From contig CM022302.1 in NCBI GenBank assembly GCA_011799875.1, forward strand, positions 523,356,228-523,420,227: a DNA stretch of 64,000 nucleotides. The letters run 5' to 3'. The translations under genes and the position numbers were made by a program. Position 1 is the first letter of the stretch, and every line of letters begins with the position of its first letter. This stretch comes from Thinopyrum elongatum. Taxonomy: Eukaryota > Streptophyta > Magnoliopsida > Poales > Poaceae. Shown in pieces: positions 1 through 10,915 of the stretch. The notes under the pieces were generated by a model. That model was given only the letters and a program-made list of their open reading frames with translations, did no database searches and was not told the DNA's origin.

Positions 1-92
1 GCTTGCAGATACATACATCTCAGCTGAGATTCCTGATCCGGCGGTTGATCCTCTGGGATATGCGTTGGTTGAGGAATTTATGATGCATGGAC
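1..92 (+). pseudogene. Helitron Rep fragment (upstream part, split by LTR element)
   Basis: The frame starting at base 2 encodes a segment with YISAEIPDP and ends in MMHG. This matches the Helitron Rep region that normally continues as HGPCGE. The continuation is found in frame at 7733 once one copy of the duplicated TGGAC is removed. The HUH metal-binding motif of Rep usually lies some tens of residues upstream and is therefore outside the window. The fragment itself has no stop codon, so it was open when the LTR element inserted. Confidence 0.85.
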
Positions 93-800
93 TGTCGTGG
101 GAGCGATTCCGACAGTACGAAGGGGGTAGGGTAAAGGAGCATGATCTATCGAGATGCAAATGGGTGACACGGTGGTTTTAGCGAGTTCGGGCCTCTCACG
201 TTGGAGATAACAACCCTACGTCTCGTGCTCTGGAGAGGCTTTGCTTTATCTGAGTATGTATTCGGAGATTACAATGTATGTGTGGGAGAGTGAAGAATGG
301 ATCTTCATGCCTGGACAAGTCCTGAGACTAATGGCGAGAGAGAGAGCTAGGAGGAGAAGAATGAGGCCCCCCAAGTCTAGTGGTCGGGGTGGCTTATATA
401 GAGTGCACCACCCCCTCACCTCCTATGTTACAAAGTGGGGCATGAATGCCATAATGCCAACTCACTACCAAGCCTTCACTATGAGAATGATGCTTTGACT
501 GCTTTGCTGCCTGCTAGTCTTCGTATACCCGAGTGAGTCGTACGGTCGAGTGGTGAACTGTCATCCGAGTGGATGGTACGTTGCTTGTCCAAGTGGATAG
601 TATGCTGCTTGTCAGAGTGGAATGAGTTCGTCGAGTGGAGTGCTATGCTCCGAGTGGTCTGTTGCCTTCCGAGTGAATGTCACTCTGCAGAAAATCTGAC
701 TGCTGATCTGACCCTGGGGCCTAGTATAAGGTGTGTGGTATCCTAGGGTAGGGTCTTTAGGTCAGGCCTGTTACCCTACCCCCAATATATGTCCTCGTCA
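93..800. repeat. Left LTR of the non-autonomous element
   Basis: 708-bp terminal repeat, TG...CA, nearly identical by eye to 7020-7727. It contains several CGAGTGG-type words (about 530-670) like those amplified in the interior. The short ORF at 241-498 starts with TTG and is not supported as a gene. Confidence 0.9.
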
Positions 801-1085
801 TTAGCCCCCGAATCGGTCGAGGTTGAGCGGGTCGAGTCGAGGTGAATTCTCAGATGAGTCGAGTGGTATGGAGGCGCTCATGAACTCCCGTTGTTCACCC
901 GGCGGTCTCATCTCCGCGTGTTGCTTTGACGGATTCTGGACTACATGGTGTCCGAGTGAAATGATCTCAAACGGGTCCGCGGAGGAGCGTTAAACTCACC
1001 TTATAGCCATTTTTTTATTGAAGTGATTTGGAGCTAGTCCTGCATCGAGTAACTGATTACTCGGAATTTCTTCACGCCTCGAACG

Positions 1086-1384
1086 TGTCTTTTTTTTTAT
1101 GTTTGGCCGTCACTCGGACCGGGTGGACCGTTCCGAGTGGATACCATTCCAGTGGGGGCACGCTGAGTGCACCCACTGGGTGTAGTCCCCGAGACTGCCG
1201 TCGACTGCGGGCAGTCGGCGGGAGTCTTAGAGCCTGTCTTTTTTCTTGTTGTTTGGCCGTCACTCGGACCGGGCAGACCATTCTGAGTGGATACCATTCC
1301 AGTGGGGGCACGCTGAGTGCACCCACTGGGTGTAGTCCCCGAGACCGCCGTCGACTACGGGCAGTTGGCGGGGGTCTTAGAGCC
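1086..1384. repeat. Tandem duplication, ~149-bp unit, two copies
   Basis: Units 1086-1234 and 1235-1384 each run from TGTCTTTTTT through a TTTGGCCGTCACTCGGACCG block to GTCTTAGAGCC, with scattered substitutions. The opposed reading frames here (1028-1405 plus, 1072-1497 minus) are by-products of the repeat. Confidence 0.9.
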
Positions 1385-2319
1385 TGTATTCGGGTCTGGA
1401 ACTGAATTAAACAGGTGAAACCTCGTGCGCTCGTCACGGTAAATGACTTTAGCCTAGAACTGTGGCGGGTCATCATGCATTCGGAATGGGTCATCATGCA
1501 CTCGGCACGGAGCTGAATCAGTCGGACTGATCTTCATGCACTTGGTATGGTAAGAAAATTCATCCTGGAACTGGGTCAAGCAGGTGAATCTTTCCGCACT
1601 CAGCACGGTAAATAACTTCGGCCTTGAAACTGCCGACTGGAGAGAAAAGTTGGACACTGCAAGGAGTACTTGTTCCGGTAGTACTTCTTACATTGAGCGA
1701 TAGCTTCTTGTTTTCACCCTTTTAAATGAAAGGGGTATTTGTCCAAGTGGACGTGCTTCCCGACTGATCGGGGTATGTTGACTACAAGAAAAACTTGGTG
1801 GCACTCGCATGTCTCCCGGAGGAGATAGACTAGTGGTCCGATGTGGACGTGCCATGAAACCCGAGTGGCGAGGCTAGCGCGTGGACTGACTCTCCAGAGA
1901 GAGGCCACTCATTATCCCGGGGGAACACCAGCACATGCCGTCTTCGAGTCCAAGTTTGTGAAACTGGCGCCTTGGAGCCTAGAAGAAGGGCCAAGTATAT
2001 CCGTAGAGGAGCATCGTTTTCACCCTTTTGCAGCCCCGAAGATGACTCTAGGTAACGATTTGGGCGATCGTCCGAGTGGATAGTGCGACCCTTATAGATC
2101 TTTGGTGGACCGAGCGTGTATGGTCAGAAAAATGTTCCTGATGTGATCAACAGGTTGATCAAATGGGCGTAACCTCTGAGGGCGGCATGGCCCACGGCTG
2201 TGTGTAGCCCTCGAGTGATGCTCGAGAGAGGTAAGCTTTCTACAGAGTGCGATATGAGGTTTGATCATATGAGTAACTTAGTCGTTCCCGTGTTGGGGTG
2301 TAGTGGTGAAGACATGTCC

Positions 2320-2600
2320 AACCGAGTGGCGACGCACGGGGCGACCGAGTGGTGATAAGGCGACCAACCGAGTGGCGACGCGTGGGGCGGCCGAGTGACG
2401 ACGCGCGGGGCGGCCGAGTGACGACGCGCGGGGCGGCCGAGTGGTGAAGACGTGAACAACCGAGTGGCGACGCTCATGGCGGCCGAGTAACGATGTGCGA
2501 GGTGGCCGAGCGAAGGACTACGTGTCCAGCCAAGTGGCGACACATGGGATGGCCGAGTGAAGGATTACGTGTCTAGCCAAGTGGAAAAAATGGTCTTCGA
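2320..2600. repeat. Short degenerate minisatellite related to the main array
   Basis: Repeats of CCGAGTGRCGACGCGYGGGGCGG-like words in several spacings. This is the same vocabulary as the large array at 3717-5664 but shorter and less regular, so it may be an early or decayed array. Confidence 0.75.
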
Positions 2601-3716
2601 AGGAGTTAGCCAGATGCTTTCGAAGCTGATGCAGCGATGAGGTCGGTGTAGTGTGGTTGCGATGTAACAAGTCCAGCGTGACAACTGAGCCTAAGTAGGA
2701 ATGAAGATGGCGCGCAGAGTGTCTGAGTGATTATGAAACTTGTCAAAGTGACGGATCGAATGCACTTGTGGAAGTGAAGGATCTGACTGGTGATGAAGTA
2801 CTCGACCACTCAGGAGAGTGTCATTCCGAATGAGCTGCAGCTCCCGAGTGCGGCGTAGCCCCCGAGCATACTACAGGCTTCGACAACGGACACGTCAGAA
2901 TACGAAAAATATAGTTTTGAATGGATAATTTGTAATTCATCGAGTCGGACTCGGGTAAAGATGAGGAGAAGTTTCCGAGTGATGCTCGAAAGAGGCAAAC
3001 TCGTAAAGGAGTGAAGTGTGCTGTTTGGTTACAAAAGTGACTTATCTGCTTATGCCTGACGAGGTCTATATCATTGATACGATGAAGATGATTCCACGGA
3101 GGGGTTGGCCGGATGTGTTTGAAGTCAACAGAGCGACAAGGTCGGTGTTGTGGTGCGCTAGGACCGGTACGGTGACCGAATCTGAGAAGCGATGAAGTTG
3201 GCGCATAGGGCCATCGAGTGATCGTGTAACTTGTGTAAGAAAAATAGCACAAGCCAACGTAATAATTTCTCGAGGAAATTTGATGTGTGCTGAAATGATT
3301 TGTGTAAGAAACACCCATAGACACCCGCTGGGTGTGCAAGGGGTTTGCTGGTTCAGCACCAGCAAGAGTCTAAAAGAGTGAAGGATCCAATCGGACATGT
3401 TGGAGTGCTGGCTCAAATAAAACGGAAGTGTAGCGTTCCGACTGAATTGCAGCCCCCGAGGACCGATGCAAACTCGAAATGAAGAACACAAGGTGTTCGT
3501 GATTGACATATGCGTTAAAATGGAAGTTGGACTCAGGAGTCGAATAACCAGTACCAAGCAAGTATGTGAAAATAAGCAACCGAGCGTAGAGGTACACTCG
3601 GTGGCGTGGCCTCCGAGTGAACGTGATGTGTGAATGACGGGATACTCGGGAATGCAGAAATAACAGAATGTAGTGCATTTAGAATGAATTAGCTGTCTGA
3701 AGGCGCGCGAGGCGGC

Positions 3717-4572
3717 CGAGTGGCAATGAGGTGACCAACCGAGTAGCGACGCGCGGGGCGGCCGAGTGGTGATGAGGTGACCAACCAAGTGGCGAAGCAC
3801 GGGGCGGCCGAGTGGTGATGAGGTGACAAACCAAGAGGCGACGCGCGGGGCGGCCGAGTGGTGATGAGGTGACCAACCAAGAGGCGACGCGCGGGGCGGC
3901 CGAGTGGTGATGAGGTGACCAACCGAGAGGCGACGCGCGGGGCCGCCGAGTGGTGATGAGGTGACCAACGAAGTGGCGACGCGCGGGACGACCGAGTGGT
4001 GATGAGGTGACCAACCAAGAGGCGACGCGCGGGGCGGCCGAGTGGTGATGAGGTGACCAACCACGAGTCGACGCGCGGGGCGGCCGAGTGGTGATGAGGT
4101 GACCAACCGAGAGGCGACGCGCTGGGCTGCCGAGTGGTGATGAGGTGACCACCGTGGCGACGCGCGGGACGGGAGTGTGATGAGGTAACCACCCAAGTGA
4201 CACGCGCGGGGCGGCCGAGTGGTGATGAGTGACCAACCAAGTGGCGACGCGCGGGGTGACCGAGTGGTGATGAGGTGACCAACCAAGTGGCGACGCGCGG
4301 GGGCGCCGAGTGGTGATGAGGTGACCAACCGAGTGGCGACGCGCGGGGCAGCCAAGTGGTATGAGGTGACCAACCAGAGGTGACGCGCGGACGGCCGAGT
4401 GGTGATGAGGTGACCAACCAAGAGTGACGCACGGGGCGCCGAGTGGTGATGAGGTGACCACGAGTGGCGAGGCCGGGGGCGCCGAGGTGATGAGGTGACC
4501 AACCAAGAGGCGACGCGCGGGGCGGCCGAGTGGTGATGAGGTGACCAACCGAGTGGCGACGCGCGAGGCGGA
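3717..4572. repeat. Minisatellite block A, 46-bp unit
   Basis: About 18-19 units starting CGAGTGGTGATGAGGTGACC and ending GCGCGGGGCGGC. Successive starts at 3717, 3763 and 3809 give an exact 46-bp period. Several later units carry small deletions. All three minus-strand frames stay open across it, which explains the long spurious ORFs. Confidence 0.95.
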
Positions 4573-4984
4573 CGAGTGAAGTAGATGGGTCCCGCGGAGT
4601 GACAATGCGCGGGGCGTCCGAGCGATGTAGACGCGTCCCGCGGAGTGACGATGCGCGGGGCGTCCGAGTGAAGTAGACGCGTCCCGCGGAGTGATGATGC
4701 GCGGGGAGTCTGAGCGATGTGGACGTCTCCCGCGGAGTGGCGACGCACGGGGCGTCCGAGTGAAGTAGAGGCGTCCCGCGGAGTGACGATGCACGGGGCG
4801 TCCGAGCGATGTAGACTGCTCCGCGGATGACGATGCACGGGGCGTCCGAGTGAAGTAGACGCGTCCCGCGGAGTGATGATGCACGGGGCGTCCGAGTGAT
4901 ATAGATGTGTCCCGCGGAGTGATGATGTGCGGGGAGTCCGAGTGATGTAGATGCGTCCCGCGGAGTGATGATGCGTGGGGAGTC
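4573..4984. repeat. Minisatellite block B, 46-bp unit of different sequence
   Basis: About nine units of the form CGAGTGAAGTAGACGCGTCC...GCGGGGCGTC. The length and GC-rich tail match block A, but the middle differs, suggesting a variant unit amplified separately. Confidence 0.92.
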
Positions 4985-5370
4985 CGAGTCGGGCAAGTTG
5001 ACGATGACGCGAGCAGCGGAGCGGTGACGCGCGGGGCGGCCGAGCGGGCAAGTAGATGAAGACGTGCCCAACTGAGCGGCGACGCGCGGGGCGGCCGAGC
5101 GGGCAAGTAGATGAAGACGCTCCCAACTGAGCGGCGACGCGCGGGGTGGCCGAGCAGGCAAGTTGATGAAGACGCGCACAACTGAGCGGCGACGTGCGGG
5201 GCGGCCGAGCGGGCAAGTAGATGAAGACGTGCCCAACTGAGCGGCGACGCGCGGGGCGGCCGAGCGGGCAAGTAGATGAAGACGTGCCCAACTGAGCGGC
5301 GACGCGCGGGGCGGCCGAGCGGGTAAGTTGATGAAGACGCGCCCAACTGAGCGGTGACGCGCGGGGCAGA
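4985..5370. repeat. Minisatellite block C, 55-bp unit
   Basis: About seven units starting CGAGCGGGCAAGTAGATGAA with the shared GCGGCGACGCGCGGGGCGGC tail. Relative to the 46-bp unit the front part is 9 bp longer. Confidence 0.92.
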
Positions 5371-5664
5371 CGAGTGAAGCAGACGCGTCCCGCGGAGTGG
5401 CGACGCATGGGGCGTCCGAGTGAAGTAGACGCGCGGGGCGTCTGAGCGATGCGTTCAGCGGAGTGATGATGCGCGGGGCGTCCGAGTGAAGTAGATGCAT
5501 CCCGCGGAGTGACGATGCGCGGGGCGTCCGAGTGAAGTAGACGCGTCCTGCGGAGCGGCGACGCGCGGGGCGTCCGAGTGAAGTAGATGCGTGCCGCGGA
5601 GTGACGAGGCGCGGGGCGTCCGAGTGATGTAGACGTGTCCCGCGGAGTGGCGACGCACGGGGCG
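5371..5664. repeat. Minisatellite block B', return to the 46-bp B-type unit
   Basis: After block C the array reverts to B-type units, giving an A-B-C-B' order. It then decays into unique sequence through about 5740. Confidence 0.88.
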
Positions 5665-5759
5665 ACCAATTGATGAAGATGCGTCTCATGAGGTGGCGAC
5701 GCGCGGAGGGGCCGAGTCAGGTAAGATGATGAAGATGTGTTCAACAGAGTGACGGCGTG

Positions 5760-7019
5760 CTAGGCGGCCGAGTCATTGCACGTTAGTCGTCTGGATGCAA
5801 ACTCCATCCGAGTTATCCTGCATATTAGTAGTTCGAGTGAATTTGGATCCGTGACCGAGTGAACTTGAGTCTGTGTCCGAGTGGATTCATCTGTCTAAAC
5901 TCTGAGCGAATCTGGTTCGCAGCTGTCCGAGTGAAAGATCCATCGGGTGACCCTGCAAGTTAGCACTAGCAAAAACGGCCACGAAGTTGAAGGCTGGATG
6001 GTCATACATGCATGTATGCACGAATTAACTGACGCGGAACCTATGGAAGCCGTGGAAACAGCTGCCTAGTTCTGGCCGCAGCAATTAAGTGGCGTTAGCA
6101 ATCCTCATCAATTGGCCGCTTAATGAGGCAGCCAATTAATCTGACGTTGAAGATCACCACGTCCTTCCGTTTCCTGTACTTGCGCGCATTTACCTGCATG
6201 CAGGTAATCAAGGAGAAGGTGGCCACTCACCTTGCATGGTTAAAGGAAAAAGGGCCATGGCCAGCAGACGGCGACGGAGGGAAGAACCGCCGTGCCTGGA
6301 GGCGTGACCGGCTTCGTATTTCCGCGCCGCGCCAGGTCTGCGCGTATGCCGCAACGGCCATGCCCGAGAAGCTGATGAGGGAGGAGCGCATCGCGCCTGC
6401 GATGCCGGCGGGAGGGGCGCCTCCACCATGGAGATCACTGCCGAGCGGACGACCGGACCGAGGAGCTCCGCGTTGCCAGCCAGGCTTGTGTCTCTGCGGA
6501 GCAGAAAGGGAGGAGTGCTGCACCATCGGCATTATGCCGGTGGTGTGACTCAGGAACACCACTGGAGGTGCGGTTCCGGCGCAGATGGACGCGCCAGAGG
6601 TCGGTGAAGCCGGACGGGCGGCGGTTGACTCGGTGGACTGGCCATGTCGGGAGCTCGGCCTCCATGCCGCTGTTGTTCGCGCTTTCTGGTTGATGTGAAG
6701 AAGATGATGCGGCCGCCCTCCTCATCTTTCCTTTTCGATTGATCAAAACTCCATGGGACTCGCGTGAGCGCGTGTACATACGGAAAAAACAACCATTGTT
6801 AGATTAAAGATCGATTGTAAAGAAAAAGACAGGATGGAATGAAACTTCCTGATTCCTCTGTTTGAAGAGTATCATGTCTCTCCAGTGAATGGAGTGATGT
6901 CCGGAACATCCTGGATCAAGTTCTCCATCGATAATTGTTAATCGACGGACGAAGATCGAAGAAAGAAAACCATTTGCATCATGGCTCGATAGACACCATG
7001 CCCCACGGTGGGCGCCAAC
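5760..7019. other. Interior of LTR element, no supported gene
   Basis: Mostly non-repetitive sequence after a few more CGAGTG words (to about 5940). Overlapping frames of 76-141 codons exist on both strands at 6123-6792, but none shows a recognised domain or a consistent splice pattern. A captured host fragment is possible but not shown. The stretch just before the right LTR (GGTGGGCGCCAAC) is not a typical polypurine tract. Confidence 0.5.
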
Positions 7020-7727
7020 TGTCGTAGGAATGATTCCGACAATAATAAGGGATAGGGTAAAGGAGCATGATCTATCGAGATGCAAATGGGTGACACGGTG
7101 ATTTTAGCGAGTTCGGGCCTCTCACGGTGGAGATAACAACCCTACGTCTCGTGCTCCGGAGAGGCTTTGCTTTATCTGAGTATGTATCCGGAGATTACAA
7201 TGTATGTGTGGGAGAGAGAAGAACGGATCTTCATGCCTGGACAAGTCCTAAGACTAATGGCGAGAGAGAGAGCTAGGAGGAGAAGAATGAGGCCCCCCAA
7301 GTCTAGTGGTGGGGGGTGGCTTATATAGAGTGTGCCACCCCCTCACCTCCTATGTTACAAAGTGGGGCACGAATGCCATAATGCCAACTCACTACCAAGC
7401 CTTCACTATGAGAATGATGCTTTGACTGCTTTGCTGCCTGCTGGTCTTCGTTTACCCGAGTGAGTCGTACGGTCGAGTGGTGAACTGTCATCCGAGTGGA
7501 TGGTACGTTGCTTGTCCGAGTGGATAGTATGCTGCTTGTCCGAGTGGAATGAGTTTGTCGAGTGGAGTGCTATGCTCCAAGTGGTCTGTTGCCTTCCAAG
7601 TGAATGTCACTCTGCAGAAAATCTGACTGCTGATCTGGCACTGGGGCCTAGTATAAGGTGTGTGGTGTACTAGGGTAGGGTCTTTAGGTCAGGCCTGTTA
7701 CCCTACCCCCAATACATGTCCTCGTCA
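7020..7727. repeat. Right LTR of the non-autonomous element
   Basis: 708-bp copy of 93-800, ending CGTCA, followed by the TGGAC duplication and then Helitron coding sequence. Confidence 0.9.
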
Positions 7728-7732
7728 TGGAC

Positions 7733-8513
7733 CCTGTGGTGAGGCTAATAAAAACTGTCGTTGCGTGAAGGATAAGGTGTGTACTAAGGGGTTTCCTAAA
7801 GAATTCCAAACGGAAAGCACTGTTGATGATAAAGGCTTTGTCATGTATAGGTGTCGTGATTTAGGTATCACAATAAACAAAAATGGAACTATCCTTGACA
7901 ATAGACATGTTGTTCCATACAACATGAGACTTCTAAAGAAATTCCAAGCACATATAAATGTAGAGTGGTGCAATAAGAGTGAGGTTTTGAAGTACCTGTT
8001 CAAATACATGACAAAAGGCACAGATCGTTCAAATCTTGTTTTCACAAAATACAAAAAACGAAAGCATGGTGCCACAGGTGAACTTGATGATAGTGTGGAT
8101 GTCAATACAACGGCAGAAAGTTCTTCATGTGCAAAACGTAGAAAGTTTACTCTGCGAGGAAAACTTGCTGCTGGAAACTATGAGATAGATGAGATAAATG
8201 ATTTTCTAAAGGTTCGATACCTGTCATACAAGGACTCACTTTGGCGCCTCTACGGCTATGATATCCATCGTCACTATCCACCTGTCGAATGCCTAGCTTG
8301 TCATCTCCCAAACATGAACAACGTGATCTTCAAGTCCACTACGAACCTAACAACGTTAGTTTCTACACCTTACCTGTAGAGAACTACACTTACTGCATGG
8401 TTTGAAGCAAATAGAGAATTTCCAGAAGGTAGACATCTTACGTACTCTGAATATCCTGGGTTTTTTTTTGTTGGGCTGGAGATCGACGTAGGTGGAATAA
8501 GAGAAAACATGGT
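7733..8513 (+). pseudogene. Helitron Rep domain (C-terminal part), broken
   Basis: Continues the frame of 1-92 with PCGEANKN and GFPKEF. It includes KYLFKYMTKG at about 7990-8019, the paired-tyrosine motif of Helitron Rep (tyrosine codons at 7993 and 8005) that would carry out DNA nicking and strand transfer. The frame ends at a TAG at 8377-8379. Rep-like sequence (TLTAWFEANREFPEGRHLTYSE) continues past that stop, and a further frame change lies before 8514 near a T-run at 8461-8469. The fragment is therefore non-functional. Its position directly before the helicase is the normal Helitron order. Confidence 0.85.
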
Positions 8514-10540
8514 ATGATGATAGGTCGAATGTACCATGTCCCTCCCAACGCTGGTGAATGTTATTACCTTCGATTACTTCTTATGTATAAGAAGGGAGCA
8601 CAATCATACGAGGACGTAAGAACCTTTGAAGGTGTTGTCTATGACACATTTAAAGAGGCCTGTTCTGCAAGAGGTTTGTTGGGAGACGATGAGGAGTGGT
8701 TCAAAGCTTTTGATGAAGCTGTGAAGTGGGGTATGGGTAGGCAACTGCGATCGCTTTTCGTCATGATGTTTATGTACTGTGGTATAACTAATGAATGTGA
8801 CTTCTTTGAAAAATACTGGCGTTCCATGGGCGATGATATATTATACAATCTACAACGTGCTTTAAATAACAAATCATACACCATTCCTGATGATGCTTTG
8901 AAAAATATGGTGCTTGAAGAGCTGCATGAACTATTCCTGCAAAATGGCAGTTCACCCTGTAATTACAATTTGCCTTCAATTGTTGACGGTAACACAAGTG
9001 AGACTGATAATAGACTGATTGATGATGAGATGTCCTATGATATAGCAGAGCTGTCCATTCAGGCGCCGGTTTTATATGAAAAACAAAACATTGACCAGCA
9101 ACATGCATACCACTGTATTGTTAATAGTGTCACCCATGGCCCACCTGCGTTGTATTTTATGTCTGGATATGGTGGAACAGGCAAACCTTCCTATGGACCT
9201 GTATTGCTGCATATCTAAGATCTCAGCGTAAAATTGTTCTTGTCGTTGCTTCTTCTGGTGTTGCCTCACTGCTGTTACCTGGTGGAAGAACAGCGCACTC
9301 ACGTTTTAAAATTCCCATAGATATAGATGAAACATCGTTGTGAGATATGAAACGTGGGACAAAGTTAGCTAGGCTAATCAAATCAGCTGTCCTTGTTATA
9401 TGGGATGAGGCACTTATGACCCATCGCCGTTCTTTTGAAGCGGTAGATAGATCAATGCGAGATATTCTTTCTGAGGAAGATCCTGCCCTTGCTCTGCTTC
9501 CTTTTGGTGGGAAAGTGTTTGTGTTAGGTGGTGATTTAAGGCAGATTCTTCCTGTTGTAGAAGGTGGTGTAAGAAATCAAACCATAAACGTAGCTTTGAC
9601 AAGTTCACCATTACGGGCTGACATACAGGTCTTGCAATTGCATACTAATATGAGACTGAAAGCACCATCACTTAGTCCAGATCATGCTGAGCAATTATCT
9701 GAATTTAGTGCGTTTGTGTTATCTATTGGTGATGGTACATTCCCAGCATGTCGTAGACGGGATGAAACAGAGCCAACTTGGATAGAGCTTCCTTTGGACC
9801 GTGTTATAATGTCAGGTGATAACAAAATTCGTACGATCATAGATGCTATCTATTATGATTTCAATGATAGATATATGGATCCTTCTTATTTATGTGAACG
9901 TGCGATACTATCTCCTACACATGACGTATGTGATGATATTAATGAAGTAATGCTCTCTATGATTCCTGGTGACGCAAGAGAATAATTAAGTTATGATTGT
10001 GTGTCAAAACTTAGTGAAAGGTTAAGTGATATGGAAAGCATTTATCCAATCGAATATCTAAACATGCTCACTGTCCCTAATTATCCAGATCATAAGTTAG
10101 TTCCTAAAAAAGGAATACCAATTATGTTGCTTCGAAATCTAAATCAGGCTGCAGGTCTTTGCAATGGTACACGAATGATAATCACAGATCTAGGTGATCG
10201 GTTGATTGAAGCACGGATCATAACTGGATCAAATATTGGTGAAACTGTTTACATCCCGAAGATTATGCTCTCCACGAAAAACAAAAGGTGAACCTTCACT
10301 CTAGAAAGATGCCAGTTCCCGATTAGAGTGTGTTATGCAATGACAATCAACAAGAGTCAGGGACAGACTCTATCAGCGGTTGGACTTTATCTTAGAAACC
10401 CTGTTTTTTCCTATGGACAGCTATATGTTGCTCTATCTCGTGTAACATCAAGATCCGGTCTTAAAATTCTAATCGAAGATGATAAACAGAACTTTACACG
10501 ATGGACAATGAATCGTGAGATTTTTGCAGCACTGCAATAG
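8514..10540 (+). pseudogene. Helitron PIF1-like helicase domain, broken
   Basis: SF1 helicase half of the Helitron transposase, which unwinds DNA during rolling-circle transposition. Visible motifs in order: a degenerate Walker A reading GYGGTGKP (about 9166-9189), Walker B VIWDEA (about 9396-9413), GGDLRQILP (about 9530), NKSQGQTL (about 10348) and YVALSRVTS (about 10426) near the end. A frameshift falls inside Walker A near 9185, so the expected KT plus hydrophobic continuation is only found in another frame. In that frame there are stops at 9341-9343 (TGA), 9983-9985 (TAA) and 10289-10291 (TGA). These lesions make the protein inactive. Sequence similarity extends to the end of the domain, so the part was lost by point decay rather than deletion. 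Confidence 0.9.
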
Positions 10541-10620
10541 TAGAAGGGCTTTGAAAGCCCATGTACGACACATATTCTAATTCTATCTCCTCTATATATA
10601 TATATAATATCTCTATATAT

Positions 10621-10669
<49 letters not shown>

Positions 10670-10915
10670 TGTCTGTGTGTGTGTGTGTGTGTGAATAACT
10701 AGAACTATAGCTCTTTTTCACGTGATGTGTTTGTCTAAATGTCAGCTTATATTACCCGTGACCATTTCCTTTGTTGCAACATCGCTGTGCATATAATCTA
10801 TTTGCAGCTCTTTGCCACTGGTAATTCATTTGTTCTTACTTCTTTGTTTCTATAGAGTAAAATGAATATCTTCTGTGATGCATATAACCACAGTATTTTG
10901 TTTTTCTTAATATAG
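10541..10915. repeat. Intergenic spacer with (TG)n microsatellite
   Basis: A TG/GT dinucleotide run, interrupted once or twice, occupies about 10623-10693, preceded by a short TA-rich run. Otherwise AT-rich spacer between helicase and RPA-like gene; no gene seen. Confidence 0.9.

Larger units (their letters stand above)
93..7727. mobile_element. Non-autonomous LTR retrotransposon-like element (LARD-like)
   Basis: Two direct repeats of exactly 708 bp (93-800 and 7020-7727) begin TGTCG and end CGTCA. They are flanked by the perfect 5-bp target-site duplication TGGAC (88-92 and 7728-7732). The element sits inside the Helitron Rep frame. The 6.2-kb interior has no gag or pol similarity; it is made of repeated CCGAGTGG-like motifs, a large minisatellite and about 1 kb of non-repetitive sequence. 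No tRNA primer-binding site is evident after the left repeat and no purine tract abuts the right one, which is unusual. The TSD and equal repeat lengths make the boundaries secure; the superfamily and orientation are undetermined. Confidence 0.88.

Noticed and set aside
3717..5664. Array considered as CRISPR-like
   Set aside because: Units are contiguous with no unique spacers, and the context is a plant retroelement.
3066..5744. Minus-strand ORFs of 892, 666 and 555 codons over the minisatellite
   Set aside because: The 46-bp unit is not a multiple of three and lacks minus-strand stops, so all three frames stay open; the products are rotating translations of one repeat with no domain.
6123..6792. 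Overlapping ORFs of up to 141 codons near the right end of the non-autonomous element
   Set aside because: Competing frames on both strands, no domain and no partner exons; captured gene DNA not demonstrable.
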